Assembly (NCBI RefSeq): GCF_014204915.1
Contig: NZ_JACHMH010000001.1
Span: forward strand, 6,907,501-6,971,500
DNA from: Crossiella cryophila
GTDB lineage: Bacteria > Actinomycetota > Actinomycetes > Mycobacteriales > Pseudonocardiaceae
Direction: 5' to 3'
DNA length: 64,000 bases
The notes under the pieces: generated by a model
What the model was told of the DNA's origin: nothing
Databases searched by the model: none
Seen by the model: the letters and a program-made list of their open reading frames with translations, nothing else
In this document: positions 34,527-42,690 of the stretch, piece by piece
How positions within the stretch are numbered: the stretch's first letter is position 1
Layout of the letters: the number at the start of each line of letters is the position of its first letter
Made by a program: the position numbers and the translations under genes

Positions 34527-35306
34527 GTGGACAGTAGAGACGACCGGTACATCGCCGGTGCACCAGCGCCGATCTCCGTGGTGACCGGCGCGGGCTCGGG
34601 CGTCGGCCGCGCGGTCGCCCGCGAACTGCTCGCCGCCGGGCACCGGGTGGCACTCGCGGGTCGCCGCCCCGAGGCACTGACCGAGACCGCGGGCGACACC
34701 GCACCCGACTCGGTCCTGGTGGTGCCCACCGACGTCACCAGACCCGAGTCGGTGGAGGCGTTGTTCACCGCCGTGCGCGAGCGCTGGGGCCGCCTCGACG
34801 TGCTGTTCAACAACGCCGGCGTCAACGCACCGGCCACTCCCCTGGCCGAGTTCACCCTCGATCAGTGGCAACGGGTGCTGGACACCAACCTCACCGGCGC
34901 GTTCCTGTGTGCCCAGGCCGCGTTCCGGCTCATGCGGGACCAGGATCCGCAGGGTGGGCGGATCATCAACAACGGCTCGATCTCCGCCCAGGTGCCGCGG
35001 CCGAACGCGATCGCCTACAACGCCAGCAAGCACGCGATCACCGGGTTGACCAAGTCGATCTCGTTGGAGGGCAGGGCTTTCGGCATCGCCTGCGGGCAGA
35101 TCGACATCGGCAACGCGGCCACCGAGCTGACCGAGCGGATGAAGGCCGGGGTGCTCCAGGCCGACGGGTCGGTGGCGCCGGAGCCGACCATGGACGTGAC
35201 GCATGTGGCCGAGGCGGTGCGCTACATGGCCGGTCTGCCCCTGGCCGCCAACGTGCAGTTCATGACCGTGATGGCCACGACCATGCCGTTGATCGGCCGG
35301 GGCTGA
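34527..35306 (+). CDS. Short-chain dehydrogenase/reductase
   Basis: A 259-residue classical SDR. The cofactor-binding TGAGSGVG is followed by a basic residue pair after strand 2 (LAGRRPE), which favours NADP(H). NNAGV, the catalytic Ser in NGSIS, and Tyr/Lys in YNASK are all present. I chose GTG at 34527; another GTG ten codons upstream is equally open and neither has a strong ribosome site. It follows the small SARP by 54 bases and is convergent with the aldo/keto reductase. It probably oxidises or reduces an alcohol/ketone in the cluster product. Confidence 0.88.
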   Translation: MDSRDDRYIAGAPAPISVVTGAGSGVGRAVARELLAAGHRVALAGRRPEALTETAGDTAPDSVLVVPTDVTRPESVEALFTAVRERWGRLDVLFNNAGVNAPATPLAEFTLDQWQRVLDTNLTGAFLCAQAAFRLMRDQDPQGGRIINNGSISAQVPRPNAIAYNASKHAITGLTKSISLEGRAFGIACGQIDIGNAATELTERMKAGVLQADGSVAPEPTMDVTHVAEAVRYMAGLPLAANVQFMTVMATTMPLIGRG

Positions 35307-35322
35307 CCGGACCTGCTCAGCA

Positions 35323-36303
35323 CTACCAGCGGTTGGCGACCTGCGGGGCGATCAGCTCGTCGTAGACCTCGCGCACCGTGGCCAGGGTCTGCTCGTCCAG
35401 TGGCGCGAGATCGGCCGCGGCGGCGTTGCCGCGGGCCTGTTCGGCGTTGCGAGCGCCCGGGATCACCACACTCACCCCGGGCTGGTCGATGATCCAGCGC
35501 AGCGCGAACTGCGCCATCGTCGCCGCGTCCGGGACCAGCGGGGCCAGGCGCCGCACGGCTTCCAGGCCGGTGGTGTAGTCGACGCCGGAGAAGGTCTCGC
35601 CGACGTCGAAGGCCTCGCCGTGCCGGTTGTAGGTGCGGTGGTCGTTCGCGGCGAAGACGGTGTTCTCGTTGTACCGGCCGGAAAGCAGGCCGCTGGCCAA
35701 CGGGACGCGGGCCAGGATGCCGACGCCCGCTGCCGCGGCGGCAGGCAGGACCTCGGCGAGGGGGGCCAGGCGGAGCATGTTGAGGATGATCTGCACGCTG
35801 GCCACGCCGGGGCGGGCGATCGCGGTCAGGGCTTCGGCCCTGGTCTCCACGCTGACGCCGTAGGCGGCGATCCGCTTCTCCGCGACCAGGGTGTCCAGGT
35901 TGTCGAAGACCTCGTCCGAGGAGAAGACCGCGGTGGGCGGGCAGTGCAGCTGGACCAGGTCCAGGGTGTCCACGCCCAGGTTGGTGCGGGAGCGGTCGGT
36001 CCAGGCGCGGAAGTTGTCCAGGGTGTAGTTGGCCGGGTCCTGTTCGACCCGGCGGCCCATCTTGGTGGCCACGGTGATGCCGTCGCCGTGGGAGGCCAGG
36101 AACTGGCCGACCAGGCGTTCGCTGCGGCCGTCGCCGTAGACGTCGGCGGTGTCGATCAGCGTCATGCCCGCCGCGGCGGCCGCCTCCAGCACGGCCAGGG
36201 CCTGGTCCTCCTCGACCTCGCCCCAGTCCGCGCCGAGCTGCCAGGCGCCCAGCCCGACCACGCCGACCTGCCTGCCGGTCCGCCCCAGAACTCGCTTCTC
36301 CAC
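35323..36303 (-). CDS. Aldo/keto reductase
   Basis: A 326-residue NADPH-dependent reductase with the (beta/alpha)8 AKR fold. The catalytic Asp and Tyr are in IDTADVYGDGRSE, Lys in TVATKMGR, and His in LVQLHCPP; the cofactor-binding end is VVIPGARNAEQ. I prefer GTG at 36303, with AGAGG 6 bases upstream; ATG at 36318 adds five residues (MERNT). It is divergent from the terpene synthase-P450 gene across ~170 bases. It is possibly a tailoring reductase, though such genes are also common outside clusters. Confidence 0.88.
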   Translation of the reverse strand: MEKRVLGRTGRQVGVVGLGAWQLGADWGEVEEDQALAVLEAAAAAGMTLIDTADVYGDGRSERLVGQFLASHGDGITVATKMGRRVEQDPANYTLDNFRAWTDRSRTNLGVDTLDLVQLHCPPTAVFSSDEVFDNLDTLVAEKRIAAYGVSVETRAEALTAIARPGVASVQIILNMLRLAPLAEVLPAAAAAGVGILARVPLASGLLSGRYNENTVFAANDHRTYNRHGEAFDVGETFSGVDYTTGLEAVRRLAPLVPDAATMAQFALRWIIDQPGVSVVIPGARNAEQARGNAAAADLAPLDEQTLATVREVYDELIAPQVANRW

Positions 36304-36476
36304 CGTGTTCCTCTCCATCACCAGGTGCTCGACTCCGCAAGCATCTCACGCAACGTAGCAACCCTTAGGACAATCCGGAACTTCGCCACCTCCGTGGGGT
36401 TAACCAGGTTGTCCGGCCGGATTTGCGCTGCTTACCATCGTGAATCAGCCACCGCACCGGACCCGGGAAGTCACAT

Positions 36477-38708
36477 GTGCTCAGCCAGGATCACCCGCCG
36501 GGCCAGCGCATGACGGATACGCTGCGTGACGCGATTCGCTACCGGCTGCCGGACCTGGTCGCCCCGTTCCCACCTCCGCCGCGCCGGGCCGACTGGGCCG
36601 GTTTGCGGGCGCGGACCTGCCGGTGGGGCGAGCGGCACGGGGTGATCAGCCTGCGCGGGCGTGGGCGGCTGCTCGGGTCGAATCTGCTGGACCTGGGTGG
36701 CGCGATGCTGGGCGGCGCCGACCCGGGGCGGGCCTCGGTGCTGCTGGACTGGTTCCTGTGGATGCTGCTGCTGGACGACCGGGTGGACAACGGTCCGTGG
36801 GCGGAGCAGGACGGGCTGGCCGCCTTCGCCGTCGCGGTGGCCGAGGCGACCCGGCCGACAGCGCTCCCACCGCCGATCCGGCCGCCTGATCCCGCCGCCG
36901 CCGAGCCGATGAGCGCGGTGCTGGCCAACGACCTGTGGCCACGCACCGCCGCTCTGGGCGGGCTTGACTGGCAACGGCGGTTCACCCGGCACCTGGCCGA
37001 ACATCTTGCCGCGCAAAGGGAATCGGTCCGACTGCGTGGCCTGCCGGACGCCGTGCTGCCGGAATCCGCCTACGCCCCGCTGCGTCGGGCGCTCTTCGGC
37101 GCGGACGTCTTCTTCGACCTCATCGAGGTGCTGGACGGTCCGGAGTCCGAACCGAACGAGTCCACCCAGCGCCTGCGGGAGTGCGCCGCGGACGCGATCG
37201 CCTGGACCAACGACGTGTACTCGCTGGAGAAGGATCTCGGCTTCGGCGAGTCGGCGAACCTGGTGCTGGTGCTCAGGAACGAGCTGGACCTGTCCTGGCA
37301 ACAGGCCGTGGACGCCGCCGAGCAGGCGATCATGCGGCGCACCAAGGAGTTCGAACGCCTTGCGGCGCAAGCGGAAAGCTCGTTCCCGCGACGGCTGGGC
37401 GAGACGATCCGCGCCTCGCTGGACTGGCATCGGGACAGCAGTCGCTACCGCAGGCAGCAGGCCATTCCCGGTCCGGCGCTGGACCTGGTGGACAGTGCGC
37501 GCACGGTGCCGAGTCTGCTGTGGCCGGACTGCGAGCACGACCCGTACGCCTTCTATGCCTTGCTGCGCAACCGTTTCCCACTCTTCTACGACGAGCCGAT
37601 CGACACCTGGTTGCTGAGTCGCTACGAGGACGTCCGCCTCGTCCTCACCGATCCCCGGTTCAACTCGGCCAACTACGTCTGGCAGCTCGCGCCGGTGGTC
37701 GGCCCCACCATCATGCAGATGGACGGCCCGGAACACAGCAAGCACCGCGCGGTGATCACCCCCGCCTTCCTCGGCAAGGCACTGGCCGGGCTGCGGGTGG
37801 AGGTCCAGCGGATCACCGACGACCTGGTGGCCGGGGTGCTGGAGCGGTTGCGGCACGGGCCGGTCGACCTGGTCGAGCACTTCACCCGGCTGCTGCCGCA
37901 CCGCACGGTGATCTCCGTGCTCGGCCTGCCGCCCGCCGACGAAGCCCATTTCCTGCGCTGGTTCCCGACCCAGATCTCCTTCCTGGCCAACGATCGGCAG
38001 GACCCGTCCCTGTTCGCGCGGGGCCGCACCGTGCGCGCGGAGTTCTCCGCCTACCTCGACGACCAGATCGCCCAGCGCCGCCGGAATCCTGGCCCCGACC
38101 TGCTTTCCAACCTGTGTCAGGCCACTGTGGACGGACAGCCGCTGGCCGACGAGTTGATCAGGGGCTTCTGCGCCAACCTGGTCGGCGCGGGCAGTGAGAG
38201 CACCGACAAGGCGATGGCCTCCTACCTGGTCAACCTGCTGGAGAACCCGTTGGCGCTAAACGAAGTCCGGGCTGATCCGGCCGAGGTCACCCCGCGGGCC
38301 TGGGCGGAGAGCCTGCGGCGCAACCCGCCCTTCCACGTGGTCAGCAGGCAGACCAGCGAGGCGGTCGAGCTGCCGATCGGGCGGATCCCGGCGGGGGCCA
38401 CCGTCGGCTGCGTGGTGGGCTCGGCCAACCGCGATCCGGTGCGCTTCCCCGACCCGGACGCCTACGACCTCACCAGGTTCGCCGAGGCCACGGTGGCCAG
38501 GGAGTTCACCGCCAGGGCCAGTCAGCTGAGCCTGGGCGCGGGCAGGCACTTCTGTCTGGGCGCCCGATTGTCCTTGGTGGAGGCCGAGATCGGCGTCGGC
38601 ACCCTGCTGCGCGCCCTGCCCACCCTGCGCTGGGCACCCGGCTTCACCCCCCGGGAGATCGGCAGGCTGGTGCGGGCACCCGCGGAGCTGCTCGTGGTCG
38701 CGCCCTGA
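36477..38708 (+). CDS. Terpene synthase-cytochrome P450 fusion protein
   Basis: A single 743-residue frame joins two enzymes. Residues ~12-330 are a class I terpene synthase. Its Asp-rich motif is DDRVD at 100-104, the NSE triad NDVYSLEKD at 245-253 and the C-terminal RY pair at 323-324, all intact. From about residue 345 to 743 it is a P450. Its I-helix is AGSEST at 571-576, ExxR is ESLR at 611-614, and the heme loop is LGAGRHFCLG with Cys693 (Leu replaces the usual Phe at the start of the loop). The linker is only about 15-20 residues. The P450 would oxidise the hydrocarbon made by the first domain. GTG at 36477 follows GGGAAG by 6 bases; ATG at 36510 is the alternative. No polyprenyl synthase gene directly adjoins it. 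A C15 product is likeliest by size, but that is inference. Confidence 0.93.
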   Translation: MLSQDHPPGQRMTDTLRDAIRYRLPDLVAPFPPPPRRADWAGLRARTCRWGERHGVISLRGRGRLLGSNLLDLGGAMLGGADPGRASVLLDWFLWMLLLDDRVDNGPWAEQDGLAAFAVAVAEATRPTALPPPIRPPDPAAAEPMSAVLANDLWPRTAALGGLDWQRRFTRHLAEHLAAQRESVRLRGLPDAVLPESAYAPLRRALFGADVFFDLIEVLDGPESEPNESTQRLRECAADAIAWTNDVYSLEKDLGFGESANLVLVLRNELDLSWQQAVDAAEQAIMRRTKEFERLAAQAESSFPRRLGETIRASLDWHRDSSRYRRQQAIPGPALDLVDSARTVPSLLWPDCEHDPYAFYALLRNRFPLFYDEPIDTWLLSRYEDVRLVLTDPRFNSANYVWQLAPVVGPTIMQMDGPEHSKHRAVITPAFLGKALAGLRVEVQRITDDLVAGVLERLRHGPVDLVEHFTRLLPHRTVISVLGLPPADEAHFLRWFPTQISFLANDRQDPSLFARGRTVRAEFSAYLDDQIAQRRRNPGPDLLSNLCQATVDGQPLADELIRGFCANLVGAGSESTDKAMASYLVNLLENPLALNEVRADPAEVTPRAWAESLRRNPPFHVVSRQTSEAVELPIGRIPAGATVGCVVGSANRDPVRFPDPDAYDLTRFAEATVAREFTARASQLSLGAGRHFCLGARLSLVEAEIGVGTLLRALPTLRWAPGFTPREIGRLVRAPAELLVVAP

Positions 38709-38749
38709 GTGCGGCGTGCTAGCTTGGAGGTGGTCGTCGGCGACGGCGG

Positions 38750-38801
38750 CCCCGGACGAGCGCGTCGTACCCGGCTTCGACAAGACGGCGCAGTGGGCAA
38801 T
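38750..38801 (+). ncRNA. Guanidine-III riboswitch (mini-ykkC/PRK-III class)
   Basis: CCGGACGAGCGCGTCGTACC then CGGCTTCGACAAGACGGCGC matches the conserved guanidine-III aptamer (CCGGACGAGG, GTACCCGG and ACAAGACGGCGC). CCGG at 38752 pairs with CCGG at 38771 (P1). GCGTCGT pairs with ACGGCGC, with one G-U, to form the pseudoknot stem. It lies 30 bases upstream of an SMR exporter gene, the usual target. It should switch on expression when guanidinium binds. The ribosome site GAGG is at 38821. Confidence 0.9.
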
Positions 38802-38830
38802 GTCGGTTTCTTGCTGCTGCGAGGTGTCTG

Positions 38831-39142
38831 ATGGCGTGGGTTGTGCTGGTCATTTCCGGTGTTTTCGAGGCGGTGTGGGCGGTCGCGCTCAGCGTGTCCG
38901 ACGGTCTGCGCCGCCCGGTGCCGACGATCGTGTTCGTGGTGGGGCTGGTGCTGAGCATGGGCGGACTGGCCTACGCGTTGCGCCAGATCCCGGTCGGCAC
39001 CGGTTATCTGGCCTGGGTGGGCATTGGCGCGGTGGGCGCGACCGTCTACGGCATGGTGGCCAACCAGGATCCGGTGACCGTGGCCAGGGTGCTCTGCCTC
39101 GGGCTGGTCGTGGCCGGTGTGGTGGGGCTGAAGGTGCTGTGA
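38831..39142 (+). CDS. gdx: SMR-family guanidinium exporter (Gdx/SugE type)
   Basis: A 103-residue, four-helix membrane protein of the small multidrug resistance family. The essential Glu is in ISGVFEAVWAVAL of helix 1, and helix 3 has IPVGTGYLAWVGIGAVG. Subtype is set by the guanidine-III riboswitch directly upstream, since riboswitch-linked SMR proteins export guanidinium in exchange for protons. It works as a dual-topology dimer, so one gene is enough. ATG at 38831 follows GAGGTGTCTG. A strong hairpin starts at its stop codon. Confidence 0.9.
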   Translation: MAWVVLVISGVFEAVWAVALSVSDGLRRPVPTIVFVVGLVLSMGGLAYALRQIPVGTGYLAWVGIGAVGATVYGMVANQDPVTVARVLCLGLVVAGVVGLKVL

Positions 39143-39176
39143 CGCGGGCGGCCGTCGCGCAACGGCCGCCCGCGTC
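39141..39176. terminator. Strong hairpin, likely bidirectional terminator
   Basis: GACGCGGGCGGCCGT and ACGGCCGCCCGCGTC pair perfectly over 15 bases around the loop CGCGCA. It fills the 39-base gap between the convergent SMR and cellulase genes. There is no T-tract on either side, as is common in high-GC actinomycetes. Confidence 0.85.
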
Positions 39177-39181
39177 CTCGA

Positions 39182-40888
39182 TCAGCCGGTCGGGAACTCG
39201 TCCGGAGTCCGCATGCGATCGCGGATCCAGATCCCGGCCGGCTTCAGCACGCCGGTGCCGGTGAAGTTGCTGCCTGCGCAGGTGCCGGGCTTGAACACCG
39301 CGCCGGAGCGGTTGTCGTCGGAGAAGTTCCAGTTCGTCCAGCCGATCTTGTTGGCCGCCAGGAAGTCCAGGTACTTCTGCGAGTAGGCGAAGTCGTTTCC
39401 GCCGTCACCGCTGGAGGTCTGGGTGCCGAACTCGGTGATGAAGATCGGGATCCTGGAGGCGGCCCGCTGCAACGAGTTGAAGTACTCGTCGTGGTGCGAG
39501 GCCGCGTAGAAGTGGAAGGTGTACATGAAGTTGGTGGCGTTGATCGGGTTGTTGATGATGTCGGACTCGTCGCGGCCGTCGGAGATGCCGAAGGAGCCCC
39601 AGCCGTGCGTGCCCACGAAGACCACGCCGTCCGGGTCCTGCGCGCGGATCACCGGGATCATCTGCTCCGCGTAGGTCTTGATCTTCGCCCACGCGGTGCC
39701 GTTGGGCTCGTTGGCGATGTCGTAGATGATGTTGGTCTTGTCCTTGTGCCGCTGGGCGATCTCGGTGAAGAAGGTCTTGGCCCGCGCCAGGTTGTAGTTC
39801 GGGTCGCCAGGGGTCAGCTGGTGCCAGTCGACCAGGGCGTACATGCCGCGCTTGGTGGCCTCCTCGATGTAGCCGTGCACCATGTCGGTGAACTTGCGCG
39901 GGTCGGTCTCGTAGCCGCCCTCCTGGATGTACATGGCGATGCGCAGGACATCGCCGCCCCAGTCGGTGGCCAGCGCGTCCAGCGAGGCCGTCTTCACGCA
40001 CTGGCTGTACCACTGGATGCCGTGCGTGCTCATGCCGCGCAACTGGATCGGCTTGCCGTACTGGTTGCACAGCTTGACGCCACAGACGTGCAACTGCCCG
40101 TTGATGTCGGCCGGGCGGCCACCGCCGCCGCCCGTCGAGGTCTTGACCTGGATGCTCGCGCTCCAGCCGGACAGGTTGCCAGCGGCGTCCTTGGCCCGCA
40201 CCGAGAACGTGTAGTTCGTGTTCGGGCTCAGGCCGCTGACGGTGGTGCCGGTGTCGGTCGGGTTGCCCGCGGTCACACCGTCCCGCTGGACCTCGTACCC
40301 GGCCACGCCCACGTTGTCGGTGGAAGGGTTCCAGGCCAGCGTGACGCTGGTGGCCGAGACCGCGGTGGAGCGCAGATTCCCCGGGATGGTGGGCGGTTCG
40401 GTGTCCGGCTCACCACTGGCGGTCTCCGCGTCCAGGCGGTCCAGGTTCGGGCCGCCGTTGGCCGTGGTCGCGGTGCCGCGGATCTTGTTGGCCCCGGCGG
40501 TCAGGGTGACCGAGGCGGTGGCGGTGCGCCAGGTGGTCCAGGCGCCCGTGCCGGGGAAGGCCAGTCCGCTGACCGCGGCCCGGCCGTTCACCGTGACGTT
40601 CAGCGGCCGATTGGCCGTGGTTCCGTTGGCGTAACGGAAGATCAGCGTGGCCGGTCCCGCCGTGGCGGCGTTGACCGTGAACTCCACGTAGCTGCCGGTC
40701 TCGTTGTCGTAGTTGACAAAGCCGGTGCCGGTGAACCCGGCGTGATTGGACTCGACCACGCCGTTGGAGATGGTCGCGGTCTCGGCCTGGTACTCGGTCG
40801 CGACCGCGACCGCGTTGGCCAGGGCTGGGGTTGGCGCTGCCAATGCCAAGGCCGCCAACAGGGCGAGTAATCGGGGGCGGAGTGCCAC
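39182..40888 (-). CDS. Secreted multidomain endoglucanase (CBM6/35-like, FnIII, GH5)
   Basis: A 568-residue secreted cellulase. The signal peptide covers residues 1-~25 (LLALLAALALAAPTPALANA). A carbohydrate-binding beta-sandwich of CBM35/CBM6 type follows (~30-160, AETATISNGVVESNH), then a fibronectin type III domain (~168-255) and a Gly-rich linker. A GH5 barrel covers ~260-568, with the acid/base Glu in YDIANEPNG and the nucleophile Glu in IFITEFGT. It hydrolyses beta-1,4-glucans outside the cell. GTG at 40888 follows GGGAGG. A 13-base palindrome lies 52 bases upstream. No CebR box is seen here, unlike at the LPMO gene. Confidence 0.92.
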   Translation of the reverse strand: MALRPRLLALLAALALAAPTPALANAVAVATEYQAETATISNGVVESNHAGFTGTGFVNYDNETGSYVEFTVNAATAGPATLIFRYANGTTANRPLNVTVNGRAAVSGLAFPGTGAWTTWRTATASVTLTAGANKIRGTATTANGGPNLDRLDAETASGEPDTEPPTIPGNLRSTAVSATSVTLAWNPSTDNVGVAGYEVQRDGVTAGNPTDTGTTVSGLSPNTNYTFSVRAKDAAGNLSGWSASIQVKTSTGGGGGRPADINGQLHVCGVKLCNQYGKPIQLRGMSTHGIQWYSQCVKTASLDALATDWGGDVLRIAMYIQEGGYETDPRKFTDMVHGYIEEATKRGMYALVDWHQLTPGDPNYNLARAKTFFTEIAQRHKDKTNIIYDIANEPNGTAWAKIKTYAEQMIPVIRAQDPDGVVFVGTHGWGSFGISDGRDESDIINNPINATNFMYTFHFYAASHHDEYFNSLQRAASRIPIFITEFGTQTSSGDGGNDFAYSQKYLDFLAANKIGWTNWNFSDDNRSGAVFKPGTCAGSNFTGTGVLKPAGIWIRDRMRTPDEFPTG

Positions 40889-40939
40889 TTGTGCCTCCCA
40901 GTGAACTGACAGGGATGGGACGAGCAGCGGCGGTTAGTT

Positions 40940-40952
40940 AGGAAGGCTTCCT
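40940..40952. promoter_or_regulatory. Palindrome upstream of the GH5 cellulase
   Basis: AGGAAG, a central G and CTTCCT form a 13-base inverted repeat between the PucR regulator stop and the cellulase start. The position suits a regulator binding site for the cellulase promoter. It has no T-tract, so a terminator for the upstream gene is less likely. Confidence 0.4.
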
Positions 40953-40986
40953 TTGTTTGGCCAGGATGTCAACGATTTCCCGGCAA

Positions 40987-42564
40987 TCAGCCCAGGGCCG
41001 CGGTCAGCTCCAGCCACAGCGCGAGCCGCACCCCGGGGTGGCCAAGATCGATCCCGAACAGCTCGCCCGCCCGGCGCAGCCGCTGGCGCACGGTGTTCTG
41101 GTGCACGTGCAGGGTTTCCGCGGTGGCGCTGATGTCGCCGGAAGCCCGCAGGTAGGTGAGCAGGGTGTGCCCGTACTCGGTGCCGCCGCGCTCGTCGTGC
41201 GCGCGGATCCGCTCGGCCAGGCCGGTGCGCAGTTCGGGGCGGGAGGCCACCAGGTCGGTGACCCGGCGCAGCACGATCTCGGTGCGCAGCCCGTCCAGCT
41301 CGGCCAGGCCGGTGGTGCCGGTGCGGTGCAGGTGGGTCAGGGCCGCGTCGGCGTCGGCGCGTTGCGCGCACAACTCCGCCGGGGTGGTGATCAACGCGCC
41401 CAGCACCGCCCGGCACGGCCCGCGCAGACTCGCCCTGGCCCGCTCCAGGAGCTGTCCGGCGAAGATCACCGCCTGCGCGCGCTCGGGTTCGCCGCCGGGC
41501 AGCAGCAGGTAGAGCCGGTCCTGGGCCAGGGTGGCGGCCACCTCGATACCGAAGGCGCGCCCGGCCAGCACGGCCAGGTCGAGCAGGTGGCTGCCGGTGA
41601 GCCTGCGCTGGGTGGGTTCGGCCTCCGCCGGTGGCGCGAGGGCGAGCAGGTGGGCGGGCAGGTCCAGGCCGGTGGCGTGTTCGGCGGAGTCCAGTGCGGT
41701 GCGCAGGGCGGCGTTGCGGCGGTCCTGGTCGGCGTCGGCGTGCCTGCGCAGCTGCAACAGGTGCAGCGCGGCGAGGTGGGCGGCCTGGTGCAGGGCAGGC
41801 GCGCAGGCGGCCGGATCGACCTCGTCCTCCACCAGCATCCACAGCGAGCCCAGCACCTCCGGCCCGGCGCGGATGACCAGGCCGAGTCGGACCATGTCGC
41901 CGGGCCGGGCCACCCGGACCGGTTCCTGGCTGTTCCAGACCTCGGCGAGCAGGTGGTAGGGCAGCGCGTCCTCGGGTACCCGGCGGAGCAGGATGCCGCG
42001 GCGGCGGGTCTCGTCGATGCGCTGGCCTGCCAGGCTGGAGTAGGCCAGCACCACGTGGTCGGTGTCCATGATCGCCACCGCCCCGCCGACCAGTGCCGCG
42101 GTGGCGTTGGCCAGCGCGAACAGGTCGCCGGTCGGCACCGTGACCAGTGGCGCGATCAGCGGCGGGACCGGGCCGGAGGCGCTGGGGTCCGAGCGCAACA
42201 CGGTGGCGCACAACAGTTGCAGCCGCGGCCAGGGCAGTTCGGCTGCCGCGTCCAGCACCGCCAGCCCGGCCAGTTCGCCTGCCGCGCGCACCGTGTCCAC
42301 CGAGTGGCCCCTGCTCTTGATCACCAGCGCCGCGGCCGGTCCGGCGGCGGCCCGCTGGATGGCGGTGGTGAGCCGGAGCTGGCCGGGGACCAGTCCGATG
42401 CCCAGCAGCAGCGCACCGGGTTCGACCGGGGCCGGATCGGTGGTGTCCAGCAGTTCCGGCGTGCCCACCGGGTGGTCCAGGCCGTGTGGCGCGCAGACGA
42501 CTCCGGCCAGTGCGGGGCCGAGCAGGTCGACCAGCTCGGCCAGGGTGATGCGGGCGGTGGTCAC
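40987..42564 (-). CDS. PucR/CdaR-type transcriptional regulator
   Basis: A 525-residue regulator. It has an N-terminal PucR ligand-sensing domain (ITLAELVDLLGPALAGVV onward), a GGDEF-like middle region, and a C-terminal HTH of the PucR family (GHTLLTYLRASGDIS, HVHQNTVRQRLRRA). GTG at 42564 follows GAGGAGGAGCC; a longer frame to 42666 is unlikely. It is divergent from the FAH-RraA gene, with an 18-base perfect palindrome between them. It probably controls that gene in response to a catabolic intermediate such as a ring-cleavage or purine breakdown product. Confidence 0.9.
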   Translation of the reverse strand: MTTARITLAELVDLLGPALAGVVCAPHGLDHPVGTPELLDTTDPAPVEPGALLLGIGLVPGQLRLTTAIQRAAAGPAAALVIKSRGHSVDTVRAAGELAGLAVLDAAAELPWPRLQLLCATVLRSDPSASGPVPPLIAPLVTVPTGDLFALANATAALVGGAVAIMDTDHVVLAYSSLAGQRIDETRRRGILLRRVPEDALPYHLLAEVWNSQEPVRVARPGDMVRLGLVIRAGPEVLGSLWMLVEDEVDPAACAPALHQAAHLAALHLLQLRRHADADQDRRNAALRTALDSAEHATGLDLPAHLLALAPPAEAEPTQRRLTGSHLLDLAVLAGRAFGIEVAATLAQDRLYLLLPGGEPERAQAVIFAGQLLERARASLRGPCRAVLGALITTPAELCAQRADADAALTHLHRTGTTGLAELDGLRTEIVLRRVTDLVASRPELRTGLAERIRAHDERGGTEYGHTLLTYLRASGDISATAETLHVHQNTVRQRLRRAGELFGIDLGHPGVRLALWLELTAALG

Positions 42565-42579
42565 GGCTCCTCCTCGGCT

Positions 42580-42597
42580 GATGTCGGATCCGACATC
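42580..42597. promoter_or_regulatory. Perfect 18-bp palindrome, operator candidate
   Basis: GATGTCGGATCCGACATC is its own reverse complement. It lies 15 bases upstream of the PucR-type start and 93 bases upstream of the FAH-RraA start. TGTCGGA/TCCGACA dyads resemble operators of GntR-type factors, so the binder could be a protein encoded elsewhere as well as the adjacent regulator. Confidence 0.6.
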
Positions 42598-42690
42598 GGG
42601 TGCCCGGTGAAGTGTGGCGGGACCGCCATTGTCCAGATTGACGCCGGGGTAGCAAGCTGCCAGCACCCCCGACTGCGGAAGGGACCACCC

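Noticed and set aside
40934-42688. A 584-residue minus-strand frame in the PucR region
   Set aside because: It is an Arg-rich frame shadow; the PucR helix-turn-helix and sensing domain lie in the frame ending at 40987.
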